Assembly: GCF_016864195.1 (NCBI RefSeq)
Contig: NZ_CP045202.1
Coordinates: 3,318,501 to 3,382,500 of the forward strand
Length of the DNA stretch: 64,000 nucleotides
Direction: 5' to 3'
Source of the DNA: Dechloromonas sp. TW-R-39-2
Lineage (GTDB): Bacteria > Pseudomonadota > Gammaproteobacteria > Burkholderiales > Rhodocyclaceae
Positions 18,827 to 29,838 of the stretch are shown here, piece after piece. The notes below the pieces were generated by a model. It saw nothing but the letters and a program-made list of their open reading frames with translations. It did not search any database and was not told the DNA's origin. How positions within the stretch are numbered: the stretch's first letter is position 1; every line of letters starts with the position of its first letter. Made by a program: the position numbers and the translations under genes.

Positions 18827-20139
18827 TATTTCTCTTCGAGCCGGTTTTCAACGTAGGCACGGTCACGCAACTGGCGCAGCCAATCCTGGAAAGCCTCGTC
18901 CAGCTTGCGCTCGCGCAGGGCCTGACGGGCCGCACCGCGCTGACGCTCAGCCGAAACGTCGCGTTCGCGCCGTTCCAGGGGCTGAATCAGGTGCATGCCG
19001 AAAGGCGACTTGATGACCGGGCTGATTTCGTTGATTTTCAGGGCATCCATCGCACGCTCGAAGTCCGGCACGGTGTCGCCCGGATTCAGCCAGCCAAGCT
19101 CACCGCCCTTGGCCGCCGAACCATCCTGCGAATACAAGCGGGCCTGTTCGGCAAAGTCGACACCGTTAACAATCCGCTCGCGCACAGTTTCCAGCTTGCG
19201 ACGGGCTTCCGATTCGGAAACAATCTCGTTGATCCGGATCAGGATGTGACGCGCCCGGGTCTGCTGCACCGAAGCCGGAGCGCTGCCGCCACGCTTGTTG
19301 AGCAGCTTGACGATATGGAAGCCGGCCGAGGAGCGCAGCAATTCGCTGACTTCACCGGGTTTCAGCTTGCTGGCAGTTTCGGCATACAGCGCCGGCATGC
19401 GGTCGAGCAAGCGCCAGCCAAGGTCACCACCTTGCAGGGCATCCTGGGCATCGGAAAAAGCAGCGGTCAGTTCGGCAAAATTCTCGCCGGCACGCGCCCG
19501 CTTCAAAGCCTGTTCGCCGCGCAAGCGCAGCTTTTGCAACTGTTCCGGACTGGCCGATTCGGGCGCCCGCAGCAGAATGTGCGCCAGCTGGTATTCCTCG
19601 CTGCCACCCGATGCTGCCTGATTGGCCAGGTAGTTGTCGATCTCGCCGTCGGAAATGACCAGCTTGCTCTCGACTTCACGTTCACGCAGCCGGACCATGG
19701 TCATTTCGCTGCGAATTTCCTCGCGGAACTTGGCGTACTGGATGCCATCCTTTTCCAGCGCCTGACGGAACTGCTGCGGTGTCATCTTGTTATTGGCGGC
19801 AATCCGGCCAATCGCCTGGTCGAGCTGGGCATCATCGACCCGCATGCCCGATTCCTTGGCGAACTGGAGCTGGACACGATCCATGATCAGGCGCTCGAGC
19901 ATCTGGCGTTCAAGCTCCTCCTGCGGCGGCAAGGGCGTACCCTGCTTCTTGAGCTGCTTGAGAGCGGAATCAAGACGCGTGCGCAGGTCAAAGTAGGTGA
20001 CGACTTCATCACCGACGACAGCCACGATGTGATCAGCTTCCTTGGGCTCTTCGGCAGCCGAGAGCGGCAAGGCCAGCAAGCTGCCCAGACAAGTGATCAG
20101 GAGAAGCAGATGACGAATTGAATTGGGCATGATGGTCAT
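18826..20139 (-). CDS. surA: Periplasmic chaperone / peptidyl-prolyl isomerase SurA
   Basis: Escorts outer-membrane proteins to the BAM complex. 437 residues: signal peptide ([20 protein letters not shown]), N-terminal chaperone region (about 35-165), then two PpiC rotamase domains (about 175-275 and 290-390; [12 protein letters not shown] and [11 protein letters not shown] mark their starts). Two ATGs are possible. I use 20139 because it overlaps the lptD stop (ATGA), which favours translational coupling; the second ATG at 20130 would also work. Client LptD is encoded directly upstream. Confidence 0.94.
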   Translation of the reverse strand: MTIMPNSIRHLLLLITCLGSLLALPLSAAEEPKEADHIVAVVGDEVVTYFDLRTRLDSALKQLKKQGTPLPPQEELERQMLERLIMDRVQLQFAKESGMRVDDAQLDQAIGRIAANNKMTPQQFRQALEKDGIQYAKFREEIRSEMTMVRLREREVESKLVISDGEIDNYLANQAASGGSEEYQLAHILLRAPESASPEQLQKLRLRGEQALKRARAGENFAELTAAFSDAQDALQGGDLGWRLLDRMPALYAETASKLKPGEVSELLRSSAGFHIVKLLNKRGGSAPASVQQTRARHILIRINEIVSESEARRKLETVRERIVNGVDFAEQARLYSQDGSAAKGGELGWLNPGDTVPDFERAMDALKINEISPVIKSPFGMHLIQPLERRERDVSAERQRGAARQALRERKLDEAFQDWLRQLRDRAYVENRLEEK

Positions 20140-22679
20140 TGAGTAGTGAGCAGACTGCCGCTGTTGGGCAGTTCATTGGTTTTCCCGTAACCGGGAATAC
20201 TACGCCGCAGCAGCTGGATCGGATTCGAACCGACGCTGCTGAAGTCATTGAGTTCAAGTTGCAGGAAGAAGGTGGTATTGGGCGTGCCGGAGATGGCTTC
20301 CAGGCGCTGCACGACAGCACGCGTCGCCCAGCAGCCGGCGTTGTATTCCAGACCGCCAATCGCCTCAAGCAGCTGCTTGTCACGCAGCGAGTAGTTGTAG
20401 CGCCCGACAGCGTACCAGTTGGCGCTGAGCGGCCACTGACCAGCCAGGTCGATCTGGTCGACCTGTGAAATGGCGGTCAGTGGATCGCGGGTATAACGGT
20501 AACTGGCGCTGAGCACCTTGCCCAGTTCGGGCTGGAAACGCATCCCCAGGGAGACACGTTCGTTGGTTCCCTTGTTGTAGTTGTATTCCCAGGCAGCATC
20601 GGCATAGGTTTTGGGCAAGACCAGACCGTTGACCGCAGCAACCAGATTGGAGAAGTCAGCTGTCCGGACCGACTCGGTCGGCAGAGTTACGCGCTGCTGC
20701 TTGAAGTAGTAACGCTGGCCCAGCATCGCCTTGAAACGCTCGACACCGGTATTGGCATCGAGCAGGCGCGTCGTCAATGCGGCCGTCAGCTGGTTCGCGT
20801 CATTGATCCGGTCAAAACCGCTGTAACGGTTTTCAGCAAACATCTGGGCAAAATTGAAGTCGGTCAGGCCGGAGTCGAAAACCGGAATCTTGCTCTGGTC
20901 CTTGTACGGAATATTCAGATAGTAAAGGCGCGGCTCCAGCGTCTGGATGTAATCACGGTCGAGCCAGTTGCTTTCACGTTCGAAAATGACCGACGAGTCG
21001 AGCGACACAATCGGCAGCGTGCGACTCATGCTGGTCGGCTCGCCGTTGACCTGGTTACCCAGCGAATACTGGGTCGCATGCACGCCTATCTTCGGGGTGA
21101 TCTGGAAGGCGGGGTGGACAATCGGCAGGGAAACCTGCGGATAGAGCACCATGCGCTGTCCGTTGACCTTTTCCGGGTGGATGAAATGCGAATACTGGCC
21201 GATCACGCTGAGGTCGGTTTTCAGCACATTGGCCTTGTAACCGACGAGATTCAGCTGCGGTTCGAGGAAGTAGGGGCGAGCGATGATGTTGGTCGGGTCC
21301 GTCTGCAAGGTCTGGTAACGCAAGACCTGCATGCTGGTACTCAACCACGGCGCTGGCGAATAGCCGATGGCAACCTGCTTGGCCAGTTGTGTCTGAGAAG
21401 TCTGCAACAGGCGGGAAGACATATCTTCCCAGTAATGGTCGTCCGAAACGCCATTCCAGTTGATCGTCGATGTGAAGCCGCGCCCCAGATTGTGTTGATG
21501 CTGGATGTTGTAAGCGTAGCGTTCGCGTTTTTCAATCTCGTCGTGCGGCACATACTCCAGACGGGTCATCCCGTTGTAGTTGTAGTCGAGATAACGCGCT
21601 TCGGCCCCCAGCTGGAAACCGCGCTTGGTCATGTAACGCGGATTCAGCGTGGCATCGTAATTGGGAGCGATGCTCCAGTAATACGGCGCCGTGACATCGA
21701 GGCCGTTTTTGGTCGACGTCGAGAAAAAGGGATGCAGGAACCCCGAATGACGCCCATGATTCAACGAGAAAGAGGCCAGCGGCGCATAGAAAATCGGCAC
21801 ATCCTTGAACCAGACGGAGGCATGGGTTGCATCACCGACATCCCGGTCGTAATCGAGGAACATTTCCGAGGCGCGCAAGTACCAGTCCTGATCGCCCGGC
21901 TTGCAGGTCGAATATGTCGTATTCGTCAGGCGAATATGATTCTCGCCTTCGAAATCAGCCCGTTCGGCACGCCCGCTCGCCTCTGAAGGACGACGCGTCG
22001 GCGCAGTCGTCGGCAAACCATAGCTGTTCGGCACATTGAGCATCATCGGCGCGCCGGTCACTACCGTTGAATTGGCCGAAGCCACGGTGATGATCGTTTG
22101 CTGCGTCCGGTAGAAGCGGCTCGTCACTTCCTTGACGATGTGATAGTCGGCCTTTTCGGCAAAGCCGATCTGTTCGGAAAGCTTCATCCGCAGATGCGGC
22201 GTATCGACTTCCATCCCTTCCTGCAGCAGACGAACCTGCCCGGTGGCATCCACCTCATCCTCAAGCGGCCAGTAAATCACCTTGTCGGCAAATACTTCGG
22301 TGCCGGCCTTGCGCAGCACCACCTCACCGCTGGCATCAGTCACGTCATCGACCTGGCCTTCAATATTATCGGCCACGATGAAGAGCGGATAAGCATCGCC
22401 TTTTTTCAACTCGACCGGATGATCGACCCCGATACCGGGCAGCAGCGGCGCCTTTTTCTTGCCCAGCACGTTGAACTTGCGCTCGACCCGCAAGCGGACC
22501 GGAGTGTCATTCGCCGCCAGCTCGATGACTGCGGTCGACGCAGCCGCAGGCAGCAAATTGCTCTCCCCCTTGACCGGCAGCGGCAAGCGCAGCGGGTCGA
22601 TGGCAGCGTGGCTCACCTGCATGCCGGCAAACAGGCAGCAGACGATGACAGCGAGCGGGCGACGGGAAAATCCGGTCAT
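20136..22679 (-). CDS. lptD: LPS-assembly protein LptD
   Basis: Outer-membrane barrel that inserts lipopolysaccharide on the cell surface with LptE. 847 residues: signal peptide (about 1-25), an N-terminal OstA/beta-jellyroll ([40 protein letters not shown]) and a large C-terminal barrel. A Cys in TCKPGDQDW and one near the C-terminus ([11 protein letters not shown]) are candidates for the inter-domain disulfides of this family. First gene of the lptD-surA-pdxA-ksgA operon, divergent from amgK. Confidence 0.96.
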   Translation of the reverse strand: MTGFSRRPLAVIVCCLFAGMQVSHAAIDPLRLPLPVKGESNLLPAAASTAVIELAANDTPVRLRVERKFNVLGKKKAPLLPGIGVDHPVELKKGDAYPLFIVADNIEGQVDDVTDASGEVVLRKAGTEVFADKVIYWPLEDEVDATGQVRLLQEGMEVDTPHLRMKLSEQIGFAEKADYHIVKEVTSRFYRTQQTIITVASANSTVVTGAPMMLNVPNSYGLPTTAPTRRPSEASGRAERADFEGENHIRLTNTTYSTCKPGDQDWYLRASEMFLDYDRDVGDATHASVWFKDVPIFYAPLASFSLNHGRHSGFLHPFFSTSTKNGLDVTAPYYWSIAPNYDATLNPRYMTKRGFQLGAEARYLDYNYNGMTRLEYVPHDEIEKRERYAYNIQHQHNLGRGFTSTINWNGVSDDHYWEDMSSRLLQTSQTQLAKQVAIGYSPAPWLSTSMQVLRYQTLQTDPTNIIARPYFLEPQLNLVGYKANVLKTDLSVIGQYSHFIHPEKVNGQRMVLYPQVSLPIVHPAFQITPKIGVHATQYSLGNQVNGEPTSMSRTLPIVSLDSSVIFERESNWLDRDYIQTLEPRLYYLNIPYKDQSKIPVFDSGLTDFNFAQMFAENRYSGFDRINDANQLTAALTTRLLDANTGVERFKAMLGQRYYFKQQRVTLPTESVRTADFSNLVAAVNGLVLPKTYADAAWEYNYNKGTNERVSLGMRFQPELGKVLSASYRYTRDPLTAISQVDQIDLAGQWPLSANWYAVGRYNYSLRDKQLLEAIGGLEYNAGCWATRAVVQRLEAISGTPNTTFFLQLELNDFSSVGSNPIQLLRRSIPGYGKTNELPNSGSLLTTQ

Positions 22680-22728
22680 TGAGTCGATCAGATGAGGGGC
22701 AATACCGGAAGACCCGGAACCCGAGTGT

Positions 22729-22734
22729 TAAAAT
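22729..22734 (+). promoter_or_regulatory. -10 element (TAAAAT) before amgK
   Basis: TGTTAAAAT ends 33 bases before the amgK ATG, in the 88-base gap between the divergent lptD and amgK genes. No clear -35. Confidence 0.35.
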
Positions 22735-22767
22735 CGTGGCATTTTACAACGAACCCACTCCCATCCG

Positions 22768-23781
22768 ATGTCGCGCGATCAACTTGTTACAGACTGGGTC
22801 GCCAGTCGCTTCCCCGGCCAGACCGTCCAAATCACTCCGGCCTCTGCCGATGCCAGTTTTCGCCGCTATTTCCGGCTGACCTGGCCGGATGGCAGCACGC
22901 GCATCCTGATGGACGCCCCGCCTGAAAAAGAGGACTGCAAACCCTTCATCCACGTTGCCGGCCTGCTCGCCAAGGCCGAACTGGCCGCCCCGCGCATCCT
23001 CGACAAGGATCTCGACAACGGTTTCCTGGTGCTCACCGACCTCGGCCGCATCGGCTACCTCGACGCACTGAACGCCGACCTGTCGATGGCCGACATGCTG
23101 GTTCGTCCGGTCCTCGATGTGCTGGTCAAATGGCAACTATCAAGCAAGGCCAGCACCCTGCCGCCCTATGACGCCACACTGTTGCGCCGCGAACTCGACC
23201 TTTTCCCGGAATGGTTCATCGGCCGCCACCTCGGCGTGCAACTCGACGACAGCGAAAAGCTGATGCTCGACCGGACCTTCAAGTTCCTGATCAACTCGGC
23301 GCTGGCCCAGCCCAAGGTTTTCGTCCATCGCGACTTCATGCCGCGCAACCTGATGATCGTCGAGAGCGAGGCCCGCTTGACGCCGGGCATCATCGACTTC
23401 CAGGATGCCGTGATGGGGCCGATCAGCTATGACGTCGTCTCCCTCTTCCGCGATGCTTTCATTTCGTGGGAAGAAGAGCAGGAAATCGACTGGGTCGTCC
23501 GCTACTGGGAAAAAGCCCGCGCCGCCGGCCTGCCAGTGCGCGCCGATTTCGGCGATTTCTGGCGCGACTACGAACTGATGGGGCTGCAACGCCACCTCAA
23601 GGTGCTCGGCATCTTCTGCCGCCTGAAATATCGCGACGGCAAGGAAAAATACAGCGAAGACCTGCCGCGCTTCATGAACTACGCGCGCAAGACCGCCGGT
23701 CGCTACGTCGCCCTGAAGCCCTTGCTCAACCTGCTCGACAAACTGGAAGGCAACACCGACCAGATCGGCTATCGCCGCTAA
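22768..23781 (+). CDS. amgK: Anomeric N-acetylmuramate/N-acetylglucosamine kinase
   Basis: Aminoglycoside-phosphotransferase-fold kinase that phosphorylates MurNAc (and GlcNAc) at C1 in peptidoglycan recycling. 337 residues. Kinase marks: [20 protein letters not shown], catalytic loop [14 protein letters not shown] and metal loop [19 protein letters not shown]. The assignment to AmgK rests on the family pattern and on murU starting 13 bases downstream, the same pair placed next to lptD as in Pseudomonas putida. Confidence 0.9.
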   Translation: MSRDQLVTDWVASRFPGQTVQITPASADASFRRYFRLTWPDGSTRILMDAPPEKEDCKPFIHVAGLLAKAELAAPRILDKDLDNGFLVLTDLGRIGYLDALNADLSMADMLVRPVLDVLVKWQLSSKASTLPPYDATLLRRELDLFPEWFIGRHLGVQLDDSEKLMLDRTFKFLINSALAQPKVFVHRDFMPRNLMIVESEARLTPGIIDFQDAVMGPISYDVVSLFRDAFISWEEEQEIDWVVRYWEKARAAGLPVRADFGDFWRDYELMGLQRHLKVLGIFCRLKYRDGKEKYSEDLPRFMNYARKTAGRYVALKPLLNLLDKLEGNTDQIGYRR

Positions 23782-23794
23782 GCGGAAAGCTGCC

Positions 23795-24466
23795 ATGAAA
23801 GCCTTCATCCTGGCCGCCGGGCGCGGCGAGCGCATGCGTCCGCTGACCGACCACACGCCCAAGCCATTGCTTCAGGCCGGCGGCAAGCCGCTCATCGTTT
23901 GGCACCTGGAACGACTTGCGGCAGCCGGTTTCAAGGAGATCGCGATCAATCACGCCCATCTCGGCGCACAAATCGAGCAAACGCTGGGCGATGGTGCGTC
24001 ATGGGGGCTGAACATCCAGTACTCACCTGAACCGCCGGGCGCGCTGGAAACCGCCGGCGGCATCGCCACCGCACTGCCACTGCTCGACGAGCAGCCATTT
24101 CTCGTGGTCAATGGCGACGTTTATTGCGACTGGGATTTCAATCGCGCCAGGCAGTTGACCGCAAAAACCGCCCATCTGGTGATGGTTGCCAACCCAGCCC
24201 ACCACACCACCGGCGACTTCAGCCTGGACGGCGAGCGCGTCATTTACGCCAACGGTAAGCAAACACTCACCTACGCTGGCATTGGCGTCTTTTCGCCATC
24301 CTTCTTCGCGGGCGTTCAATCTGGCACGGTCATGAAACTTCGTCCGCTGCTCGACGCCGCCATCGCCGCCGGCACCTTGACCGGGGAACACCACACCGGT
24401 CGCTGGGTCGACGTAGGTACGCCGCAGCGCCTTGCGGAACTGGATCAGGAACTCAAAAACGCATGA
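23795..24466 (+). CDS. murU: N-acetylmuramate alpha-1-phosphate uridylyltransferase
   Basis: Makes UDP-MurNAc from MurNAc-1-phosphate, bypassing de novo UDP-MurNAc synthesis. 223 residues with the nucleotidyltransferase start [33 protein letters not shown], and metal-binding [12 protein letters not shown]. It follows amgK by 13 bases and its stop overlaps the pepP start (ATGA). Confidence 0.9.
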   Translation: MKAFILAAGRGERMRPLTDHTPKPLLQAGGKPLIVWHLERLAAAGFKEIAINHAHLGAQIEQTLGDGASWGLNIQYSPEPPGALETAGGIATALPLLDEQPFLVVNGDVYCDWDFNRARQLTAKTAHLVMVANPAHHTTGDFSLDGERVIYANGKQTLTYAGIGVFSPSFFAGVQSGTVMKLRPLLDAAIAAGTLTGEHHTGRWVDVGTPQRLAELDQELKNA

Positions 24467-25761
24467 GCCACACCCACTTTCTCGCCCGCCGCAAGCGCCT
24501 GCTGAAAACCATAGGCGACGGCGTCGCCATCGTGCCGACCGCACCGGAAGTCATCCGCAACCGCGACGCGCACCACCCCTTCCGCTTCGACAGCTATTTC
24601 TGGTACCTGGCCGGCTTTCCGGAACCGGAAGCGGTGGTTGTGCTGGTCGGCGGCAAGAAACCCAAGTCCATCCTGTTCTGCCGCGAAAAGCACGAAGAGC
24701 GCGAAATCTGGGACGGTTACCGTTACGGCCCGAAAGCGGCCAAAGTCGCTTTTGGCTTCGATGCCGCCTATCCCATCGAACAACTCGACAAGAAACTGGC
24801 CGAATTGCTCGTCGACCGCGACACGCTGTGGCACGCCATCGGCCACGATGCCGCCTGGGATACGCGCATCGCCAAGGCCTTGAACGAAGTGCGCGCCCAG
24901 ACCCGCGCCGGCAAACGCGCGCCGCGCGCCATCCACGACCTGCGCCACGAACTCGATGCCATGCGCCTGATCAAGGACAGCGCCGAAGCCGACATCCAGC
25001 AACGCTCGGCCGACATCGCCAGCGCCGGCCACGCCCGCGCCATGCGCGCCTGCCGACCCGGCATGGCCGAGTACGAACTCGAAGCCGAGCTGAGCTACGA
25101 ATTCCGCAAGCGCGGTGCCGACGCTCATGCCTACACGCCCATCGTCGCCGGCGGCGCCAACGCCTGCGTACTGCACTACGTCGAGAACAACAAACTGCTC
25201 AACGACCACACGCTGGTACTGATCGACGCCGGCTGCGAGGTTGAGGGCTACGCCGCCGACATCACCCGTACGTTCCCGGTCAACGGCCGTTTCAATGCAG
25301 CGCAGAAGGACGTTTACGAAATCGTCCTCGCTGCGCAGGATGCCGCCTTCGCCGCCACGGCGCCCGGCCGTCATTTCATGGAAGCTCACGACGCCGCCGT
25401 GCGCGTGCTGACGCAAGGCCTGATCGACCTCAAGCTGCTCAGCGGCGATCTCGACAACCTGATCGACAAGGGCGACTACAAGCGTTTCTACATGCACCGC
25501 ACCGGCCACTGGCTCGGCCTCGACGTGCACGACGCTGGTGAATACAAGGTCGGCGATGAATGGACCAAGCTACAACCCGGCATGACGCTGACCGTCGAAC
25601 CGGGCCTCTACATCCGCCCCGGCGCCGACATTCCGCCGGCACTGGCCGGCATCGGCATTCGCATCGAGGACGATGTGCGCGTCACCGAAACCGGTTGCGA
25701 CATCTTCACCACGGCACCGAAGACGGTGGCCGAAATAGAGGAAGTGATGCGCCATGACTGA
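24463..25761 (+). CDS. pepP: Xaa-Pro aminopeptidase (aminopeptidase P)
   Basis: Removes N-terminal residues preceding proline. 432 residues, M24B metallopeptidase. N-terminal domain with [19 protein letters not shown] and [15 protein letters not shown]-terminal pita-bread fold with metal ligands in [42 protein letters not shown] and [10 protein letters not shown]. It overlaps murU by 4 bases and ubiH by 8. pepP-ubiH adjacency is also found in E. coli. Confidence 0.96.
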   Translation: MSHTHFLARRKRLLKTIGDGVAIVPTAPEVIRNRDAHHPFRFDSYFWYLAGFPEPEAVVVLVGGKKPKSILFCREKHEEREIWDGYRYGPKAAKVAFGFDAAYPIEQLDKKLAELLVDRDTLWHAIGHDAAWDTRIAKALNEVRAQTRAGKRAPRAIHDLRHELDAMRLIKDSAEADIQQRSADIASAGHARAMRACRPGMAEYELEAELSYEFRKRGADAHAYTPIVAGGANACVLHYVENNKLLNDHTLVLIDAGCEVEGYAADITRTFPVNGRFNAAQKDVYEIVLAAQDAAFAATAPGRHFMEAHDAAVRVLTQGLIDLKLLSGDLDNLIDKGDYKRFYMHRTGHWLGLDVHDAGEYKVGDEWTKLQPGMTLTVEPGLYIRPGADIPPALAGIGIRIEDDVRVTETGCDIFTTAPKTVAEIEEVMRHD

Positions 25762-26956
25762 AGCCTCCGTTGACCAAGTCGATATCCTGATCGTCGGCGC
25801 CGGCCCGGTCGGCATGACGCTGCATCTGGCACTCGCCGCCGGTAGCCGGAAATCGCTGCTTCTGGACCGTCGACCGCACCCGGCAGGAAGTTCCCTTGGG
25901 GCGCAACACGCCCCGCCAAGCGACCCGCGCGCCCTCGCCCTGTCGCACGGCGCCCGCCAGTTGCTCGAACAGATCAATAGCTGGCCAAACCGCGCCGCGA
26001 CGCCGATCGAAACCATTCACGTCTCGCAGAAGGACGGTTTTGGTCGCACGCTGATCGACCGCAGCGACTACGCCCTGCCGGCGCTCGGCTACGTCGTTCG
26101 CTACAGCGACCTGGCCAATGCGCTGGCCGCCAACCTGACCAGCAACGCGGTGCTGGCGGAAGCAGAAATTCTCGAGATCACACCCGGCGACGATCGAGTC
26201 ACCGTCACGCTGCGCCACGCCGGGCAACTGCGTACGATCAGCACCCGACTGCTGGTACACGCCGAAGGCACGCCGGGCGACGATCCGGCCGTCAAGGTCA
26301 GCGACTACGTCCAGCACGCCGTCATTTGCGAGATCACCCCGACGCCCGGCCACAACCGGCGCGCTTGGGAGCGCTTCACGCCGGACGGCCCGCTCGCCCT
26401 GCTGCCGTTGGGCAACGAATACTCCATCGTATTCACCCTGCCGCCCGACAAGGCCGACGCGGTGATGAACATGAACGACGCAGATTTCATTGCCGCCCTG
26501 CAGCAACAATTCGGCCAGCGCATGACATTCAGCCAGCCCGGCCGGCGCAGCCGCTTTCCGCTCGCCCTGCGCCTGCGCGATCCGCTGGTCAAGGGCAACG
26601 AAATCTGGATCGGCAATGCCGCCCAGACGCTGCACCCGGTTTCCGGCCAGGGATTCAACCTGGGCATCCGCGACGCCTGGCAACTGGCTGAAATCCTGCT
26701 CAAAAACGGCGTCGACCGCGAAAAAACCGAATCGGCAGCCGACTGGCGCCAAAGCCTGCACGACTATGCCGCCCAGCGCCAACTCGACCGACAAGGCAGC
26801 GCCTTCTTCACCGACCGGATCGTACGTACCTTCTCGAACGACTCCGCGCCGCTCAAACTGGTCCGCGGCCTCGGTTTGCTGGCGCTCGACGTTTTCCCGC
26901 CGGCCCGCCACTTCGTCGCCAAGCGCATGATCTGGGGCGCCCGCGCCTGGCCTTGA
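25754..26956 (+). CDS. ubiH: 2-octaprenyl-6-methoxyphenol hydroxylase (UbiH-type FAD monooxygenase)
   Basis: Flavin monooxygenase that hydroxylates the ubiquinone ring. 400 residues: dinucleotide fold DILIVGAGPVGMTLHLAL, GALSHG-type segment RALALSHGARQLL, and the UbiH-specific AWERFTPDGPLALLPL and GNAAQTLHPVSGQGFNLGIR (FAD/ribityl motif). These match E. coli UbiH better than UbiF or UbiI. The stretch RPHPAGSSLGAQHAPPSD (residues about 37-55) is longer than in E. coli and is encoded by DNA with a GTCGACCGCA motif and a GGGGCG/CGCCCC hairpin. Confidence 0.88.
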   Translation: MTEASVDQVDILIVGAGPVGMTLHLALAAGSRKSLLLDRRPHPAGSSLGAQHAPPSDPRALALSHGARQLLEQINSWPNRAATPIETIHVSQKDGFGRTLIDRSDYALPALGYVVRYSDLANALAANLTSNAVLAEAEILEITPGDDRVTVTLRHAGQLRTISTRLLVHAEGTPGDDPAVKVSDYVQHAVICEITPTPGHNRRAWERFTPDGPLALLPLGNEYSIVFTLPPDKADAVMNMNDADFIAALQQQFGQRMTFSQPGRRSRFPLALRLRDPLVKGNEIWIGNAAQTLHPVSGQGFNLGIRDAWQLAEILLKNGVDREKTESAADWRQSLHDYAAQRQLDRQGSAFFTDRIVRTFSNDSAPLKLVRGLGLLALDVFPPARHFVAKRMIWGARAWP

Positions 26957-27023
26957 TCCAGCCCAAAGCCGGATGTACCGGCCATCGCTTAAAGTGCCCG
27001 ACCTGCCACCCGCCCCGCAAGAC

Positions 27024-27899
27024 ATGAAAACAAGCACCGCCTGGTTTCTCGCCTGCCGCCCGAAGACACTCTCCGTATCGCTGTCGCCGGTGCTGGTCGG
27101 GACAGCAATCGCCTGGCACGACACCGGCGTGCTGCTCTGGTTGCCGCTACTCGCCGCGGCATGCGGGGCAGCATTCATCCAGATCGGCACCAATCTGTTC
27201 AACGATGTCGGCGACTTCCTGCGCGGCACCGACACACCGGAACGCCTCGGCCCCAGACGCGCCACCGCGGAAGGCTGGCTGACGGCGGGCAAGGTCAAGG
27301 CCGGCGCCTGGCTCAGCTTTGCCCTGGCCTTCCTGTGCGGCATTTACCTGGTCGTGCACGGCGGCTGGCCGATCATCGCCATCGGCCTGGCTTCGCTGGC
27401 AGCCGGCTGGGCCTACACCGGCGGACCGAAACCGATTGCCTACGGTCCACTCGGCGAAATCTTCGTTTTTGTCTTTTTCGGCCTGATCGCCGTCGGTGGC
27501 AGCTACTACCTGCAAACCATGAGCCTGAGCACTGCGACACTGATTGCGGCCAGCCTGGTCGGGCTGCATGCGGCAGCGGTGATCACGGTGAACAATTATC
27601 GTGATCTCGACGGCGACGCCAGCAACGGCAAAAACACGCTGGCCGTGCACCTTGGCCGCCCGGCCACGCAGCAGGTTTATCTGGCCGAAATGCTGCTGCC
27701 GTACATCCTGCTGCCGCTGCTGAGCCGGGAACTCGGCTGGCAGGCGCTGCTGCCGGCACTCTCCCTGCCACTCGCCCTGCGGCTCGCCCAGCGTTTCCGC
27801 AACGAGGCACCCGGTCCGGTGTTCAACCAGATACTGGCCGCCAGTGCCGGACTCCAGCTGTTGTTTGCCCTGCTCCTGACCGCCGCTTTCTGTATCTAG
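27024..27899 (+). CDS. menA: 1,4-dihydroxy-2-naphthoate polyprenyltransferase (UbiA family)
   Basis: Membrane prenyltransferase of the MenA branch: attaches the isoprenoid chain to dihydroxynaphthoate in menaquinone synthesis. 291 residues and about eight membrane spans. MenA marks: WFLACRPKTLSVSLSPVLVG, the first Asp-rich site QIGTNLFNDVGDFLRGTD, and the second site VNNYRDLDGDASNGKNTLAV. I use ATG 27024, which gives the family N-terminus; an in-frame start at 26973 adds a Pro-rich leader without support. UbiA proper would have different Asp motifs. Follows ubiH by 67 bases. Confidence 0.86.
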   Translation: MKTSTAWFLACRPKTLSVSLSPVLVGTAIAWHDTGVLLWLPLLAAACGAAFIQIGTNLFNDVGDFLRGTDTPERLGPRRATAEGWLTAGKVKAGAWLSFALAFLCGIYLVVHGGWPIIAIGLASLAAGWAYTGGPKPIAYGPLGEIFVFVFFGLIAVGGSYYLQTMSLSTATLIAASLVGLHAAAVITVNNYRDLDGDASNGKNTLAVHLGRPATQQVYLAEMLLPYILLPLLSRELGWQALLPALSLPLALRLAQRFRNEAPGPVFNQILAASAGLQLLFALLLTAAFCI

Positions 27900-27943
27900 C
27901 CGTCCCCGAGCCAACACGGCAACCGGCCAAGCGGCCCAACTCT

Positions 27944-27952
27944 TGGTAAAAT
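27944..27952 (+). promoter_or_regulatory. Extended -10 (TGGTAAAAT) before the NCS2 permease gene
   Basis: Lies 29 bases before the ATG at 27982 and is the likely start of the purine-salvage operon. No clear -35. Confidence 0.4.
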
Positions 27953-27981
27953 TCGCCGCTTTCTCCGCGGAGCACCCCCCC

Positions 27982-29271
27982 ATGCTTGAACGCCTGTTCC
28001 AGCTCAAGGCTCATGGCACCACGGTCCGTACCGAGCTACTCGCCGGCCTGACCACCTTCCTGACCATGGCTTACATCGTCTTCGTCAATCCGGACATCCT
28101 GTCCGCGGCCGGCATGCCGAAAGACGCCGTTTTCGTTGCCACCTGCCTGGCCGCCGCCATCGGCTCCGGCATCATGGGGCTGTACGCCAACTACCCGGTA
28201 GCCCTGGCGCCGGCCATGGGATTGAACGCCTATTTTGCGTTCACCGTGGTGCAAGGTATGGGCTACACTTGGCAGACCGCCCTGGGCGCAGTATTCATTT
28301 CCGGGATGCTGTTCATCACCATCAGCCTGTTCAAGGTTCGCGAATGGATCGTCAATGCCATTCCAACCTCGCTGAAATATTCGATTTCAGCCGGCATCGG
28401 CCTCTTCCTGGCAATCATCGGCCTGAAAAATGCCGGCCTGATCACGGCCCATCCAGCCACCTTGCTCACCCTGGGCGATTTGCATACGCCGGGACCGCTG
28501 CTCGCCTCGGCCGGCTTCATGCTGATCGTTGCACTGGAGTACCGCAAGGTACCGGGCGCCATCATCATTGCCATTCTCGCCGTCACCTCGGTATCCGCCG
28601 CCCTGGGCCTCAGCGAATTCCACGGTGTCGTCGCCGCACCACCGTCACTGGCCCCGACCTTCCTGCAGATGGACCTGGCCGGCGCACTCAATGCCGGCCT
28701 GCTGGCGGTTGTCCTGACCTTCTTCATGGTCGAACTGTTCGATGCCTCCGGCACGCTGATCGGTGTTTGCCACCGGGCCGGCCTGCTCGACCAGAACGGC
28801 CGCCTGCCGCGCCTGAAAAAAGCCTTGCTCGCCGACTCGCTGGCGATCACCGCCGGCGCTTGCCTGGGCACCTCGTCCACCACCGCCTACATCGAATCGG
28901 CGGCGGGCACCGCAGCCGGTGGTCGCACCGGGCTGACCGCCGTCGTCGTCGCCCTGCTGTTCCTGGCCGCCGTCATCTTTGCCCCGCTGGCCAGCACGGT
29001 CCCGGCCTACGCGACGGCCCCGGCGCTGTGCTACGTCGCCATCCTGATGTCGCGCGGACTGGCTGAAATCGAATGGGACGACCTGACCGAAGCCACGCCG
29101 GCCGTCGTCACCGCGATCACTATTCCCTTCACGTTCTCGATTGCCCACGGCATTGCGTTTGGCTTCATTTCCTATGTCGCCATCAAAGTACTCGCCGGCC
29201 GCAGACATGATGTTTCACCGACGGTTGCGCTGATTGCCGCTGCCTTCATTGCCAAATTTGCGCTCCTCTAA
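27982..29271 (+). CDS. NCS2 family purine permease (AzgA/AdeP/GhxP-like)
   Basis: Proton-coupled importer of purine bases. 429 residues and about 12-13 membrane spans. Marks: the family opening [34 protein letters not shown] and [20 protein letters not shown] (transport motif near residue 300). Subfamily AzgA/GhxP-type is suggested by [20 protein letters not shown]; adenine, guanine and hypoxanthine are the likely substrates. The next genes, apt and hpt, would trap the imported bases as nucleotides. ATG 27982 is used because it gives the family N-terminus. Confidence 0.9.
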   Translation: MLERLFQLKAHGTTVRTELLAGLTTFLTMAYIVFVNPDILSAAGMPKDAVFVATCLAAAIGSGIMGLYANYPVALAPAMGLNAYFAFTVVQGMGYTWQTALGAVFISGMLFITISLFKVREWIVNAIPTSLKYSISAGIGLFLAIIGLKNAGLITAHPATLLTLGDLHTPGPLLASAGFMLIVALEYRKVPGAIIIAILAVTSVSAALGLSEFHGVVAAPPSLAPTFLQMDLAGALNAGLLAVVLTFFMVELFDASGTLIGVCHRAGLLDQNGRLPRLKKALLADSLAITAGACLGTSSTTAYIESAAGTAAGGRTGLTAVVVALLFLAAVIFAPLASTVPAYATAPALCYVAILMSRGLAEIEWDDLTEATPAVVTAITIPFTFSIAHGIAFGFISYVAIKVLAGRRHDVSPTVALIAAAFIAKFALL

Positions 29272-29281
29272 GACCCACTTC

Positions 29282-29836
29282 ATGCACACCGATCCCCTGT
29301 TCGACACCGCCTTCCTGCGCCAGCGCATCCGCACCGTAGCCGACTGGCCCAGCCCCGGCGTCCAGTTCCGCGACATCACTCCCTTGCTGCAGGACCCGCG
29401 CGCCTTTCGCGTTCTGGTCGAAGCCTTCGTACTGCGTTACATGAATGCCGATATCGATCTGGTCGCCGGCATCGATGCCCGTGGCTTCATTCTCGGCAGC
29501 GTCGTTGCCCATCAACTAAATCGTGGCTTCATTCCGGTCCGCAAGAAGGGCAAGCTGCCGTTCACCACCGTGTCCGAAGAATATGAACTCGAATACGGCA
29601 ATGCGACGGTCGAAATTCATACCGATGCCGTCCAACCCGGCCAACGCGTCCTGTTGATCGACGACCTGATCGCCACCGGCGGCACAATGATGGCGGCCGC
29701 CCGACTGCTGCAACGCCTCGATGCAACCATCGTTGAAGCGGCCGCCATCGTGGACCTGCCCGAACTGGGCGGCTCGGCGCTGCTCAAAGCCGCCGGCTTG
29801 CCGATTTTTACCGTATGTGATTTTGCCGGACACTGA
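29282..29836 (+). CDS. apt: Adenine phosphoribosyltransferase
   Basis: Converts adenine and PRPP to AMP. 184 residues. Marks: [15 protein letters not shown] at the start, [24 protein letters not shown] and the PRPP-binding motif [14 protein letters not shown]. The ATG at 29282 lies 10 bases after the permease stop; two bases separate its stop from hpt. Confidence 0.96.
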   Translation: MHTDPLFDTAFLRQRIRTVADWPSPGVQFRDITPLLQDPRAFRVLVEAFVLRYMNADIDLVAGIDARGFILGSVVAHQLNRGFIPVRKKGKLPFTTVSEEYELEYGNATVEIHTDAVQPGQRVLLIDDLIATGGTMMAAARLLQRLDATIVEAAAIVDLPELGGSALLKAAGLPIFTVCDFAGH

Positions 29837-29838
29837 AC

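Noticed and set aside
20212..20240. GGTTCGAATCC-like sequence on the minus strand, resembling a tRNA T-arm
   Set aside because: It lies in the coding frame of lptD (residues [11 protein letters not shown]) and no acceptor or anticodon stem pairs around it.
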